Source: a bacterium D16-36
GTDB taxonomy: Bacteria > Bacillota > Clostridia > Lachnospirales > Lachnospiraceae
Assembly: GCA_003611745.1 (NCBI GenBank)
Contig: RAYF01000007.1
Coordinates: 102,627-166,626 of the forward strand
Reading direction: 5' to 3'
DNA length: 64,000 nucleotides
Below are positions 35,322 through 44,196 of this stretch, piece by piece. Each line of letters opens with the position of its first letter. The first letter of the stretch is position 1. The notes under the pieces are model-generated. The model was given only the letters and a program-made list of their open reading frames with translations, did no database searches and had not been told where the DNA came from. A program made the position numbers and the translations under genes.

Positions 35322-35843
35322 ATGAAAAAAATCAAACACTTTATCTGCCTGTTAGCTGCCCTTATCGTCTTTGCAGCTAGTTCTGTTACGGTATCAGCCG
35401 CAGGCAACGAAACACCAGCAGACATTGTAGCGCGCCTTACCGAAAGAGATGTCAAAGATGTTATTCAGGAAAAGCTGGACACAGGAAAGACATATGGCAC
35501 TATCGCTAAAGAATATGGCAAACTGGATGAATTTAAAGAAGAGTGCCTTAAGCTCAAAGAACAAATCCTAAAGGAAAATGTTAAAAACGGGCTGCTCTCA
35601 CAGGAAGAGGCAGACAATATCCTCGCTGCCATCAAAGAATATCAGGCGACATGTGACGGTACCGGGGGTGGCTGCGGCTGGAACAAAAACCAAGGGTACG
35701 GCAATGGCTGTGGGCTTGGCCGCGGCTGCGGATATGGCCGGAACAGAAACTCCGGGTACGGCAATGGCTGCGGATACGGCCGCGGCTGGAACAGAAACTC
35801 CGGGTACACAGGACGCTTACAGGGAATGTGCAGATGGAGATAG
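35322..35843 (+). CDS. Secreted protein with Gly/Tyr/Asn-rich C-terminal repeats
   Basis: A 173-residue exported protein. The signal peptide (1-26, cleavage after VSA) is followed by a helical domain (about 27-108; EKLDTGKTYGTIAKEYGKLD then ENVKNGLLSQEEADNILAAI), reminiscent of short helical DUF2680-like exported proteins. A low-complexity tail follows (about 113-173) of repeated GYGNGCGYGRG and NRNSGYGNG units with several Cys. The tail could bind metals or surfaces, but no function is established. AAAGGAGG precedes the ATG and a good terminator follows. It is divergent from the neighbouring two-component system, a plausible target. Confidence 0.75.
   Translation: MKKIKHFICLLAALIVFAASSVTVSAAGNETPADIVARLTERDVKDVIQEKLDTGKTYGTIAKEYGKLDEFKEECLKLKEQILKENVKNGLLSQEEADNILAAIKEYQATCDGTGGGCGWNKNQGYGNGCGLGRGCGYGRNRNSGYGNGCGYGRGWNRNSGYTGRLQGMCRWR
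35690..35815 (+). repeat. Coding tandem repeats (GYGNGCG / RNRNSGYG units)
   Basis: Within the secreted protein gene, near-identical DNA units such as CTCCGGGTACGGCAATGGCTGCG recur three times (35695-35715, 35749-35771 and partly at 35799-35808), alternating with CGGCCGCGGCTGGAACAGAAA-like units. Such repeats can expand or contract by slippage, changing tail length without a frameshift when whole units change. Confidence 0.6.
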
Positions 35844-35953
35844 GCAGATGCATGTTCAGTAATGAAGGTTGCTGATAAAAGGCACATTCTTTTGTGCCGC
35901 AAATTGATTATAGGAAACCGCTTTTGTTTCCTAGTAATATGGCTGTTATGCAG

Positions 35954-35982
35954 TGCGGGGTATTAAAATACTCCGCATTTTT
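35954..35982 (+). terminator. Rho-independent terminator after the secreted protein gene
   Basis: An 11-bp stem with one G-T wobble (TGCGGGGTATT 35954-35964, AATACTCCGCA 35967-35977), followed by TTTTTCC. It lies between two converging genes and terminates the plus-strand transcript. Confidence 0.8.
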
Positions 35983-36000
35983 CCTTATGATAACCTGCTG

Positions 36001-36360
36001 TTATCCGCAAATATCTGATAATGCCTGAGATTTCGTTCTGTCTCCGCTTTTCTGTTTATATTCTGTCCCCCATTCCACCATAGCCTCTAAAATAGGTTTT
36101 AGGCTATACCCTGTTTCTGTTAACGTATATTCTACCCGCGGTGGCACTTCCGGATATACCTTTCGGGAAAGCAAACCACTATCTTCCATAGAACGCAGAT
36201 TTGCAGTTAAAACCTTTTGAGATATATTCCCAACAGACTTTTTTATTTCTCCAAACCGCTTTGTACCATCTAATAAATCCCGGATTATCAAGACTTTCCA
36301 ACGATTACTGATAAGCATTAAAGTAGTTTCTACCGGACAGTCAGGTAAATTATTTTTCAC
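36001..36360 (-). CDS. HxlR-family transcriptional regulator
   Basis: A 119-residue winged-helix regulator of the HxlR family, whose members often sense electrophiles, aldehydes or redox stress. The family core is complete: CPVETTLMLISNRWKVLIIRDL, RFGEIKKSVGNISQKVLTANLR and RVEYTLTETGYSL. The start is GTG at 36358-36360, preceded by GGAGGG; the longer frame to 36546 has no SD and is not HxlR-like. The N-terminal Cys (about residue 7, PDC) is at the position typical of redox-sensing members. Divergent from the MBL-like gene with an operator-like dyad between. Confidence 0.92.
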   Translation of the reverse strand: MKNNLPDCPVETTLMLISNRWKVLIIRDLLDGTKRFGEIKKSVGNISQKVLTANLRSMEDSGLLSRKVYPEVPPRVEYTLTETGYSLKPILEAMVEWGTEYKQKSGDRTKSQALSDICG

Positions 36361-36383
36361 GGAAACCCTCCATTTCTTCACAA

Positions 36384-36403
36384 TAGTTTCTTTTTGGTAA
36401 CTA
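36384..36403. promoter_or_regulatory. Putative HxlR operator
   Basis: TAGTTTCTTTTTGGTAACTA is an imperfect palindrome with arms TAGTTnC/GnAACTA, the style of dyad bound by HxlR-type regulators. It lies in the hxlR leader, 24 bp before its GTG, and could control hxlR and the divergent genes. A plus-strand TATAAT (36450-36455) nearby may be the -10 element of the MBL-like gene. Confidence 0.45.
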
Positions 36404-36538
36404 TAGCACAAAAAAGTGCTTACTTTACCTTTTCTCCCTACGGATATATTATAATCTTGCAGGCGGGAAAAAACAAGCCGCAAAAATATTAAAAACTTTA
36501 TGCCGTCAACGGAAAGGCGGAGAAATGGAGGAGTTATA

Positions 36539-37330
36539 ATGAACAAAAATGCATTTGAAACCGTAACACTCGCTAAAGGCGAAATGAATGTCTATGATTT
36601 CGGCAGTATAAAGCTGCACGCTTATAAGACGAATGATTTTATTGACGATGAAGTGTTCATTGTCGAGAAAAACGGCAAGGCTGTTATCATCGAATCCCCA
36701 TGTTTCTTTGACAACAACAAGGAACTTGCAAAATACCTTGAAAATACCGAAGTCGGGGGAATGCTCATTGCATACCACGGTGCAGGGGCTACATTCCTCC
36801 CTGATGTTCCAAAGTATGCAACACAGAACGCTGCCTTCTATTCCAAAAATGGCGGCGGTAAAGCTCTGATTGACAACTTTTCCGGTACATTTGGTGAAAT
36901 CTTTGATTCTTCTGTCCATGAAATCACCAACGTGATTGAGGCAGGCAAGATAACTATTGGCGGCATTGATTTTGTCATCAAACAGACTGACGATGCTTTT
37001 GATGTAGAAATACCAGAAATCAATGCAGTATACACCCATATGCTGGGGCATGACTGCCACTCCATTGTTGCAGGTGCAGGCCATGCCGACGCCATGATTA
37101 CAGAGCTTCGCAGCTACATCGAAAAGGGCTATGACTTAATCCTCACCTCCCACTATACCCCAGAGGATTTGAAGGATGCCCAGACAAAGATTGACTATCT
37201 GGAAAACCTTAAAAAGATCGCCGCAGACGTTCAGAATGCAGACGAATTCAAGGCAGAGATTGGCAGGCAGTATCCGCAGTACAGCGGCCAAAATTACCTG
37301 GATATGACGGCAGGCTTCTTCTTCGCTTAA
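36539..37330 (+). CDS. MBL-fold-like protein with degenerate metal site
   Basis: A 263-residue protein with the strand pattern of metallo-beta-lactamase-fold hydrolases (KLHAYKTNDFIDDEVFIVEKNGKAVIIESP), but the usual HxHxDH motif is replaced by IAYHGAGATFLPDVPKY. Later histidines (MLGHDCHSIVAGAGH, TSHYTPEDL) are retained. It may therefore be a non-canonical or non-metal member. The ATG at 36539 has GGAGG 7 nt upstream. It is 33 bp before the sirtuin gene and divergent from hxlR, so it is probably a stress-induced member of a small operon. Substrate unknown. Confidence 0.65.
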   Translation: MNKNAFETVTLAKGEMNVYDFGSIKLHAYKTNDFIDDEVFIVEKNGKAVIIESPCFFDNNKELAKYLENTEVGGMLIAYHGAGATFLPDVPKYATQNAAFYSKNGGGKALIDNFSGTFGEIFDSSVHEITNVIEAGKITIGGIDFVIKQTDDAFDVEIPEINAVYTHMLGHDCHSIVAGAGHADAMITELRSYIEKGYDLILTSHYTPEDLKDAQTKIDYLENLKKIAADVQNADEFKAEIGRQYPQYSGQNYLDMTAGFFFA

Positions 37331-37363
37331 GAAAAAACAAAAATAGTCTGGAGGTGGTTCTTA

Positions 37364-38308
37364 ATGCATCCAAAAACGACAGCTATAAAATCTAACAACA
37401 GTTATCGGGATAATATAGAATGCATGAATTCCATAGAGAAGTTGAAACAAGAAATAGAAAGTACTGGCACGATTGTAATCGGTGCAGGGGCAGGACTGTC
37501 TGCCTCTGCCGGATTTACTTATTCCGGGAAACGCTTTGAAGATAACTTTCCAGACTTTATAGAAAAATACGGTTTTAAGGATATGTATTCAGCAGGCTTT
37601 TACCCATATCAGACATTAGAAGAACATTGGGCATACTGGAGCCGGTATATTTATATCAACCGGTATATGGATGCTCCGAAACCAGTCTATCATAAACTGT
37701 ACGATCTGGTGAAAGACAAAGACTATTTCGTACTGACAACAAATGTGGACCATTGTTTCCAAAGGGCCGGCTTTGATAAACACCGGCTTTTCTACACACA
37801 AGGGGATTATGGCCTGTTCCAGTGCAGCAGGCCATGTCACCAGAATACTTACAACAACGAGGCTGTTATTCGGGAAATGGTTGAAGCACAGGGCTATGTT
37901 ATTGATGTGGATGGTACATTGATTCTGCCAGAAGGCGCATCGCCTAAAATGACGATTCCGCCAGACCTTATTCCGCATTGCCCGAAATGTGGGGAACCCA
38001 TGAGCATGAACCTCCGGGCAGACCATACCTTTGTAGAGGATGAAGGATGGCATAAGGCTTCGGAGCGGTATGCAGAATTTCTCCGCAGACATCAGAATTT
38101 GAAAGTTCTGTTTTTAGAGGCAGCAGTCGGATTCAATACGCCAACAATAATAAAATACAGCTTTTGGCGTATGGCACATGAATGGAAAGATGCTGTTTAT
38201 GTCTGTCTGAACTATGGAGAGGCATATGCACCGGATGAAATAAAAAAGAGAGCTATTTGTATCAATGGAGATATTGGAGAAATTTTGTATCAGCTGAAAA
38301 GCACCTGA
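37364..38308 (+). CDS. Class M (SirTM-type) sirtuin
   Basis: A 314-residue SIR2-family NAD-dependent enzyme. NAD-binding GAGAGLSASAG (40-50), TTNVDH (125-130) and zinc-binding Cys pairs C154/C158 and C206/C209 are present. In place of the catalytic His of deacetylases it has Q146 (FYTQGDYG) together with N127. This is the signature of class M sirtuins reported to ADP-ribosylate lipoylated GcvH-like carriers under oxidative stress. The classic partners (macrodomain, GcvH-like protein, lipoate ligase) are not adjacent; instead it pairs with an MBL-like protein and HxlR. GGAGGTGG precedes the ATG. Confidence 0.85.
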   Translation: MHPKTTAIKSNNSYRDNIECMNSIEKLKQEIESTGTIVIGAGAGLSASAGFTYSGKRFEDNFPDFIEKYGFKDMYSAGFYPYQTLEEHWAYWSRYIYINRYMDAPKPVYHKLYDLVKDKDYFVLTTNVDHCFQRAGFDKHRLFYTQGDYGLFQCSRPCHQNTYNNEAVIREMVEAQGYVIDVDGTLILPEGASPKMTIPPDLIPHCPKCGEPMSMNLRADHTFVEDEGWHKASERYAEFLRRHQNLKVLFLEAAVGFNTPTIIKYSFWRMAHEWKDAVYVCLNYGEAYAPDEIKKRAICINGDIGEILYQLKST

Positions 38309-38561
38309 TGCACGACTGGAACTATCTGCCGAGTGTCTAAAATACGACGGAAAATATATAAGATTCGTTGCAATGGATGTCTATTCCAACCACTTTTCTA
38401 ATCACTCATTGACGAACATGGGTAGAGTGGTTAGAATATGGGCAGAATCTTTTAGGAGGCGATCAAGCCAGATTTGACGATGTCTCTGCATTATAATACT
38501 TTGAATGAGAACAGAAAACACATTGTTGTCCTTCTTTTCCTTGAAATATCTATTCTGGCAA

Positions 38562-38590
38562 TTGACGCAGAGATATATTTAAGATAAAAT
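38562..38590 (+). promoter_or_regulatory. Strong promoter before a truncated gene stub
   Basis: TTGACG (38562-38567), 17-bp spacer, TAAAAT (38585-38590). It lies 38 bp before the ATG of the AAA-ATPase remnant. Confidence 0.6.
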
Positions 38591-38628
38591 AAAGTTCATC
38601 TTATATTTTCGTAAATGGAGAATGAAAT

Positions 38629-38733
38629 ATGAAATATTTAGAGCGTGCGTTGGAACGTAAATTCTTACACACGAGTTCCTTTTTTAAAGCGGTTCTTGTT
38701 GGCGATCACCACATAACGAACAATTTTCTATAA
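38629..38733 (+). pseudogene. N-terminal stub of an AAA_14/DUF4143-type ATPase
   Basis: A 34-codon frame whose first 24 residues (MKYLERALERKFLHTSSFFK, then AVLV) match the typical start of DUF4143/AAA_14 ATPases, which normally continue into a P-loop (TGARQVGKT). Here the sequence diverges exactly before the P-loop and stops after ten unrelated residues. GGAG lies 9 nt before the ATG and a strong promoter lies upstream. It is most simply a deletion remnant. Confidence 0.6.
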
Positions 38734-38741
38734 ACTTCAAA

Positions 38742-38779
38742 CAGAGATGGGTAAAATACAGTCATTTCACCCATCTCTG
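38742..38779 (-). terminator. Probable efp terminator
   Basis: An 11-bp perfect stem (CAGAGATGGGT 38742-38752, ACCCATCTCTG 38769-38779); on the minus strand it is followed by TTTGAAGTTT, a weak U-tract, about 65 bp past the efp stop. Confidence 0.6.
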
Positions 38780-38841
38780 CCTAAAGCCTAAACATCACTC
38801 CCAAAGCGGTTCGTTCCCGCTTGTGCCATTTTTTATTATGA

Positions 38842-39396
38842 TTATACTCTCTTCAGATACTCACCTGTACGTGTATCAATCTGGATTACATCGCCTGTCT
38901 CCACAAAAAGCGGAACATTAACCTGCGCACCAGTCTCTACAATAGCAGGCTTATTTGCACCCTGCGCTGTATCACCTTTAAATCCCGGCTCTGTTTCTGT
39001 CACTTCCAGCTCGACAAAAAGAGGAGGCTCAATTGCAAATACCTCACCATTGTGGGAAAGCATTTTAACCATCTCATTTTCTTTTACAAACTTCAAAGAA
39101 TCTCCAATCTGATCTGCTGTCATATCAATCTGATCATATGTCTCTGTATTCATAAAATGGAACATATCATCACTGTATAAATATTGCATGTCCGAACGCT
39201 CAATATGTGCCTGCGGACATTTCTCTGTAGGGCGGAATGTCTTCTCCACTACGCCGCCGCTCTTGATATTCTTTAACTTTGTCCGGACAAAAGCAGCCCC
39301 CTTACCAGGCTTAACATGCTGAAACTCTATTACCTGATACACATTCCCTTCAAACTCAATGGTCAAACCATTTCTAAAATCACCTGCTGATACCAT
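38842..39396 (-). CDS. efp: Translation elongation factor P
   Basis: A 184-residue EF-P, which relieves ribosome stalling at polyproline stretches. The KOW-like N-terminal domain has the exposed loop [12 protein letters not shown], with K32 at the position that is post-translationally modified in many bacteria. The OB domains with [20 protein letters not shown] are intact. No modification enzyme gene is seen nearby. Confidence 0.97.
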   Translation of the reverse strand: MVSAGDFRNGLTIEFEGNVYQVIEFQHVKPGKGAAFVRTKLKNIKSGGVVEKTFRPTEKCPQAHIERSDMQYLYSDDMFHFMNTETYDQIDMTADQIGDSLKFVKENEMVKMLSHNGEVFAIEPPLFVELEVTETEPGFKGDTAQGANKPAIVETGAQVNVPLFVETGDVIQIDTRTGEYLKRV

Positions 39397-39543
39397 GCTA
39401 AAATCCTCCTTAATGTAATTGCAGAACTAAACTATTCAAAAATCCGCAAAATCCTTTTTACAGTTTACCTCATTTTGCCTGCATTTTCAAGTACCATTCT
39501 AATTGGCCTCACAAAAATCCATTCTTAGTATATCACCACTGTC

Positions 39544-40065
39544 TCAAGAGAATACTCCGCAGTTAGCAATAATTTTATCTGCCACTTCCTCCGGCGTACA
39601 GCCATCTGTCCCAATCTCAAAGTCTGCAGCCGCACTGTATTTTGGCTCCCTTGCATCCATCAGCTCCTTAATATATGGTATATTCATATTCCCATTAAGA
39701 AGCGGGCGGTTTGTGCTATCTTTTACGTGGGAATAAATCGTTTCCGGGGTTGCTGTCAAAAAAACTACCGTCCCGATTTTTTTCATCTTATCCACATTCT
39801 CGCTGCGCATCGCCATTCCCCCGCCGCAGGAGACAATACAAGGTGCATGTCCTGCCAATGTATCCAGCGTGCCAGACTCAACCTGCCTGAAATATGCCTC
39901 CCCCGACTGCTCAAAAATCTGCGGAATACTCCGCCCCTCCAATTCTACAATCATAGCATCTGTATCTACTTCCCCCACCCGAAGCTTCCGGCTTAACAGC
40001 CTTGAAACAGTCGTTTTGCCAACACCCATAAACCCAATTAGAAATATATGTTTCCCTAATTCCAT
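39544..40065 (-). CDS. aroK: Shikimate kinase
   Basis: A 173-residue kinase phosphorylating shikimate at O3. P-loop GFMGVGKTT is at residues 11-19, the DTDAMI substrate-site motif follows, and CGGGMAMR and the lid with RPLLN are present. ATG 40065 (MELGKHIFLIG) has AAGGA 6 nt upstream; an upstream in-frame ATG at 40086 has no SD. It is preceded by aroD on the same strand, so the two probably share a transcript. Confidence 0.95.
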   Translation of the reverse strand: MELGKHIFLIGFMGVGKTTVSRLLSRKLRVGEVDTDAMIVELEGRSIPQIFEQSGEAYFRQVESGTLDTLAGHAPCIVSCGGGMAMRSENVDKMKKIGTVVFLTATPETIYSHVKDSTNRPLLNGNMNIPYIKELMDAREPKYSAAADFEIGTDGCTPEEVADKIIANCGVFS

Positions 40066-40175
40066 GTCGATTCCTTTCTCTATCATATCTCAAAGTATGC
40101 CTGAAACTCTGCCAAAACATACCCTGCAAAAAATTTCCACATTTCATCCCTGCAGGATCTAACAGCCGGAGAATA

Positions 40176-40991
40176 TCACTCCCTGTATACCTCCTCCGAA
40201 TGAAGCAGCAGCATTGCCTGACGAAGCTTTTTCACCTCAATCTGCCCCGGTGCGCTCTCTTTCCCCATGCAGCCAAATGTAACTGACGAGCCAAATGTTT
40301 CCCCTGCTACTCTCGTAACTGCGCCCATGCCTCCCATAGACATTGCAATAATCGGTTTATCTACTATCAGGCGGTTCGCTAACAGCGTTGTCTCCATCAG
40401 GCATATAACATCTTCTTTCTCTTGCGGCATTACTGCAATTTTCGGAATTGCTGCATTCATCTTATCCATAAAAAAGAGCCTGCGCAAAATTTCTTCTCTT
40501 GATGGTGTCTTTTCAAAGTCATGATAGGAGCCTATCACTGCCACATCTCTGGAAAGCTCCTTTATCAACTGGCGTACTGGCTGGTTACAGCTGTCCGCCG
40601 CTTTCCATTCGCAGCGTTTGCGCTTCATTTTATCATAGCCTCTGAATACCTCTACATCAATTAAATCCACACAGCCGCTCTTAGCCATATGCAGCAACAG
40701 CCCCTCATAGTTTTCAAAAGAAATATCACGCCTGCCGCCCTCTCTCGCTGTGCGGAATGTAAATAGAACCGGCAGGTTCCCAACCATACTCTGCAGCATG
40801 CTTGCCGTCTGGGCAGCCTTCCCAAAATCCTCTACCTCATCAAAAAAATCAGCGCGCCATTCAACCAAATCAACAACATCCTGTTCTATATTCTGTGCCT
40901 GGCTTAAAATCTTTTCCTGCGTTTCCTCCACGATAGGAACACAAATCTTAGGCATCCCGCTCCCAATTTTCAAATCCTTAACCTGAACCAT
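40176..40991 (-). CDS. aroD: Type I 3-dehydroquinate dehydratase
   Basis: A 271-residue class I dehydroquinase, forming 3-dehydroshikimate through a Schiff-base lysine. LVEWRADFFDE, the catalytic His in AVIGSYHDFEKTP, the lysine in AAIPKIAVM and the C-terminal SMGGMGAVTRVAGE loop are all present. It is adjacent to aroK; together with aroE and aroA in this window, several shikimate pathway steps are covered although not in one operon. Confidence 0.95.
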   Translation of the reverse strand: MVQVKDLKIGSGMPKICVPIVEETQEKILSQAQNIEQDVVDLVEWRADFFDEVEDFGKAAQTASMLQSMVGNLPVLFTFRTAREGGRRDISFENYEGLLLHMAKSGCVDLIDVEVFRGYDKMKRKRCEWKAADSCNQPVRQLIKELSRDVAVIGSYHDFEKTPSREEILRRLFFMDKMNAAIPKIAVMPQEKEDVICLMETTLLANRLIVDKPIIAMSMGGMGAVTRVAGETFGSSVTFGCMGKESAPGQIEVKKLRQAMLLLHSEEVYRE

Positions 40992-41110
40992 TTCTATAAC
41001 CCGTCTTTCAAACTTTCAAAATTCCTATCAAAAAAGCCATCCCTTCCATGGCACAGGAACATCCTTCTATATAAATATCCTGCTGCCTGAAAAAGATGGC
41101 AGTTCATTCC

Positions 41111-41221
41111 TTATTCATCTTTTAACGAATCCTTTACCCCTGCAGTAACAGCCGATACTGCCGCAACTACAACAACCGCCGCAATAACTACAATCCCAAT
41201 CACTCCTGCAATCAATGCCAT
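41111..41221 (-). CDS. 36-residue single-pass membrane peptide
   Basis: A short gene of 37 codons including the stop. The first 28 residues are almost entirely Ala/Val/Ile (ALIAGVIGIVVIAAVVVVAA), forming one transmembrane helix, followed by a short charged tail KDSLKDE. GGGAGGG lies 7 nt before the ATG, a strong initiation signal. It sits between ilvC and aroD on the same strand. Unidentified; it resembles small membrane regulators or stress peptides only in general properties. Confidence 0.6.
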   Translation of the reverse strand: MALIAGVIGIVVIAAVVVVAAVSAVTAGVKDSLKDE

Positions 41222-41360
41222 ACTCTACCCTCCCATTTCAAATAGAACCAGACACCGGATATGCGGCATCTGGCCCACTCATATAACCTATCAGAAATTA
41301 TATAATCCCTAGTCAAATACCCCGCTGCAGAGCAACGTGGCATGCCCTAGTTTCCATTAA

Positions 41361-42389
<1,029 letters not shown>

Positions 42390-42535
42390 CTATTCCTCCT
42401 ATTTAAATATAAAAATTTATTTATGCAAAGCGCAAGTCTTGTATGACTGAGCTGCCACAGACATGCCGCCAGAAACAAAACCGTCCATGGCAGCATTCCA
42501 TATTTTCAGCACACCTGCATGCAAGCAATGGCGTT

Positions 42536-43045
42536 TTACTCTGAATCAATTTCCTCGAACGTATCTTCCGCACCGCGGCTTAACCCTGCAATGCCTGTCC
42601 TGACCATTTCCTTAATATCATATCCGTCCAGAAGTTTAATAAAAGCATTTAACTTATTCTGGTTTCCGGTTAACTCAATCATCATTGTATTGATGCCCAC
42701 ATCAACAATCTTCGCACGGAAAATATCCGCAATCGCCACAACAGCAGGCCTCTCCTCCGCAGTCACCCCGACTGTCACTAAAATCAGCTCCCTGCAGACT
42801 CTGTGGCCGCTTTTAAGCACCTTGACACAGCGGACATCTTCTAACTTTGCCACCTGTTTCTCAATCTGATCTAGCACCTGATCATCCCCATGTACTACAA
42901 CTGTCATACGGGAATAGGCAGAATTCTCTGTCTCCCCCACAGTCAGGCTGTCTATGCTGTATCCTCTGCGGCTGAATAAACCAGATACCCTGCTCAATAC
43001 TCCAGACGTATTGTCCACCAAAATCGATAATACACGCTTATTCAT
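42536..43045 (-). CDS. ilvN: Acetolactate synthase small (regulatory) subunit
   Basis: A 169-residue ACT-domain protein conferring valine feedback control on acetolactate synthase. The N-terminal ACT domain has VLSILVDNTSGVLSRVSGLF and RRGYSIDSLTVGETE, and the C-terminal domain is full length. It is transcribed from a near-consensus promoter ahead of ilvC. The catalytic subunit gene must lie elsewhere. Confidence 0.95.
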   Translation of the reverse strand: MNKRVLSILVDNTSGVLSRVSGLFSRRGYSIDSLTVGETENSAYSRMTVVVHGDDQVLDQIEKQVAKLEDVRCVKVLKSGHRVCRELILVTVGVTAEERPAVVAIADIFRAKIVDVGINTMMIELTGNQNKLNAFIKLLDGYDIKEMVRTGIAGLSRGAEDTFEEIDSE

Positions 43046-43098
43046 ACGTCACCTCATTTTCGTCTCGCGACGTTTCCTTACTATTTACACCATATCCG

Positions 43099-43127
43099 AT
43101 TGTAACAATATGTAGAAATTTTGTCAA
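43099..43127 (-). promoter_or_regulatory. Near-consensus promoter of ilvN-ilvC
   Basis: On the minus strand TTGACA (43122-43127), 17-bp spacer, TACAAT (43099-43104). The leader is about 45 nt and shows no T-box or leader peptide. Confidence 0.8.
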
Positions 43128-43143
43128 GGCAGAAAACCTTGCA

Positions 43144-43172
43144 TTGACACCCCCTCTTTTCAGTGTTATTAT
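43144..43172 (+). promoter_or_regulatory. Near-consensus promoter of the degV gene
   Basis: TTGACA (43144-43149), 17-bp spacer, TATTAT (43167-43172), divergent from the ilvN promoter only 17 bp away. The implied leader to the preferred start at 43341 is about 160 nt and holds no recognised element. Confidence 0.75.
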
Positions 43173-43340
43173 ATCTAGTATCAAAAACCACTTCTTTTCG
43201 AGATTTATTCTACATTACATTTTTATTTATATTTTGAGATGCTTTTGTGCACTCTACACAATATATGCTGGTATATGTCGGAGCGCTGTCTGGCACGTAT
43301 CCGTTTTATTTTACAAAGCAGCGCAGAAATGAGGATGCTT

Positions 43341-44177
43341 ATGTCATATTTAATTCTTTGTGACAGTTGTACAGATTTTACGAAAGATATGGAAGCTGAC
43401 TCCCATTTTGTCAGAATCCCCCTGACGCTACACGTGGACAATGAAGATATCATAGACGATGAAACATTTGACCAAAAAAGTTTTCTAAAAAAAGTTGCAG
43501 AGTCATCAGGCTGCCCTAAATCCTCCTGCCCAAGCCCTGAAAAATATATAGAATATTTTGATCAGGCCGATGACATCTATATCGTCACGCTCTCCTGCCA
43601 TCTAAGCGGCTCCTATAACAGCGCGGAGCTTGCCAGAACAATGTATCTGGATGAACACGGCAGTAAAAATATCCATGTATTTGACTCAAAGTCCGCTTCG
43701 GCTGGGCAGAGCCTGATAGCCATGGAAATAAAAGAGCGTGCTGAAAAAGGAATTCCTTTTGAACAGATTATTTCAGAAATCAATCCATTTATTGATACTA
43801 TGGGGACGAAATTCGTTTTAGAAACACTTGAGATGCTGCGCAGAAACGGGCGCCTTTCCAATATGACGGCGATGCTCGTCAACGCCTTGAATATTAAACT
43901 GGTAATGACCTCGGACGGAAATGGGCAGATTGACAAACATTCCCAGGCCAGAGGAATGAAAAAAGCCATCGAAAAACTTGCAGACGCCGTACATGATGAC
44001 GCTGTTGAGCCAGCAAAGCGCACACTGTTTATCTCCCACTGCAACAATGCAGAGCGGGCGGAACTGGTTAAAGAAACCCTTTTAAAAAAGACCAGTTTCC
44101 GCGATGTTGTCATTGCGGAAACCGGTGGTGTGAGTTCTCTATATGCCGCCGACGGCGGTATTGTAGTGTGTTACTAA
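43341..44177 (+). CDS. DegV family fatty-acid-binding protein
   Basis: A 278-residue DegV protein. This family binds a fatty acid between two domains, and some members (FakB) present it to the kinase FakA for phosphorylation. The typical YLILCDSCTDFT start, VTLSCHLSGSYNSAELA, DSKSASAGQSL and LRRNGRLSN motifs are present. The frame opens at 43239, but ATG 43341 has GAGG 6 nt upstream and begins at the family N-terminus. Convergent with the DUF815 gene. Confidence 0.9.
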   Translation: MSYLILCDSCTDFTKDMEADSHFVRIPLTLHVDNEDIIDDETFDQKSFLKKVAESSGCPKSSCPSPEKYIEYFDQADDIYIVTLSCHLSGSYNSAELARTMYLDEHGSKNIHVFDSKSASAGQSLIAMEIKERAEKGIPFEQIISEINPFIDTMGTKFVLETLEMLRRNGRLSNMTAMLVNALNIKLVMTSDGNGQIDKHSQARGMKKAIEKLADAVHDDAVEPAKRTLFISHCNNAERAELVKETLLKKTSFRDVVIAETGGVSSLYAADGGIVVCY

Positions 44178-44196
44178 AACATGTTTGAAAAATACT

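Larger units (their letters stand above)
38309..38841. other. Intergenic region with gene debris
   Basis: About 530 bp between the sirtuin gene and efp. It contains an imperfect dyad TCTAATCACTC/GAGTGGTTAGA (about 38397-38436), a strong promoter, the truncated AAA-ATPase stub and the efp terminator hairpin. The part 38440-38550 has no recognisable coding content. Confidence 0.5.

Noticed and set aside
35690..35815. Repeats resembling a CRISPR array
   Set aside because: The units are in frame within a signal-peptide protein, lack unique spacers of constant length, and no cas genes are present in the window.
36361..36546. N-terminal extension of the HxlR regulator
   Set aside because: The extra 62 codons lack an SD and family similarity, and would overlap the divergent promoter and operator region; the GTG at 36360 with GGAGGG is better.
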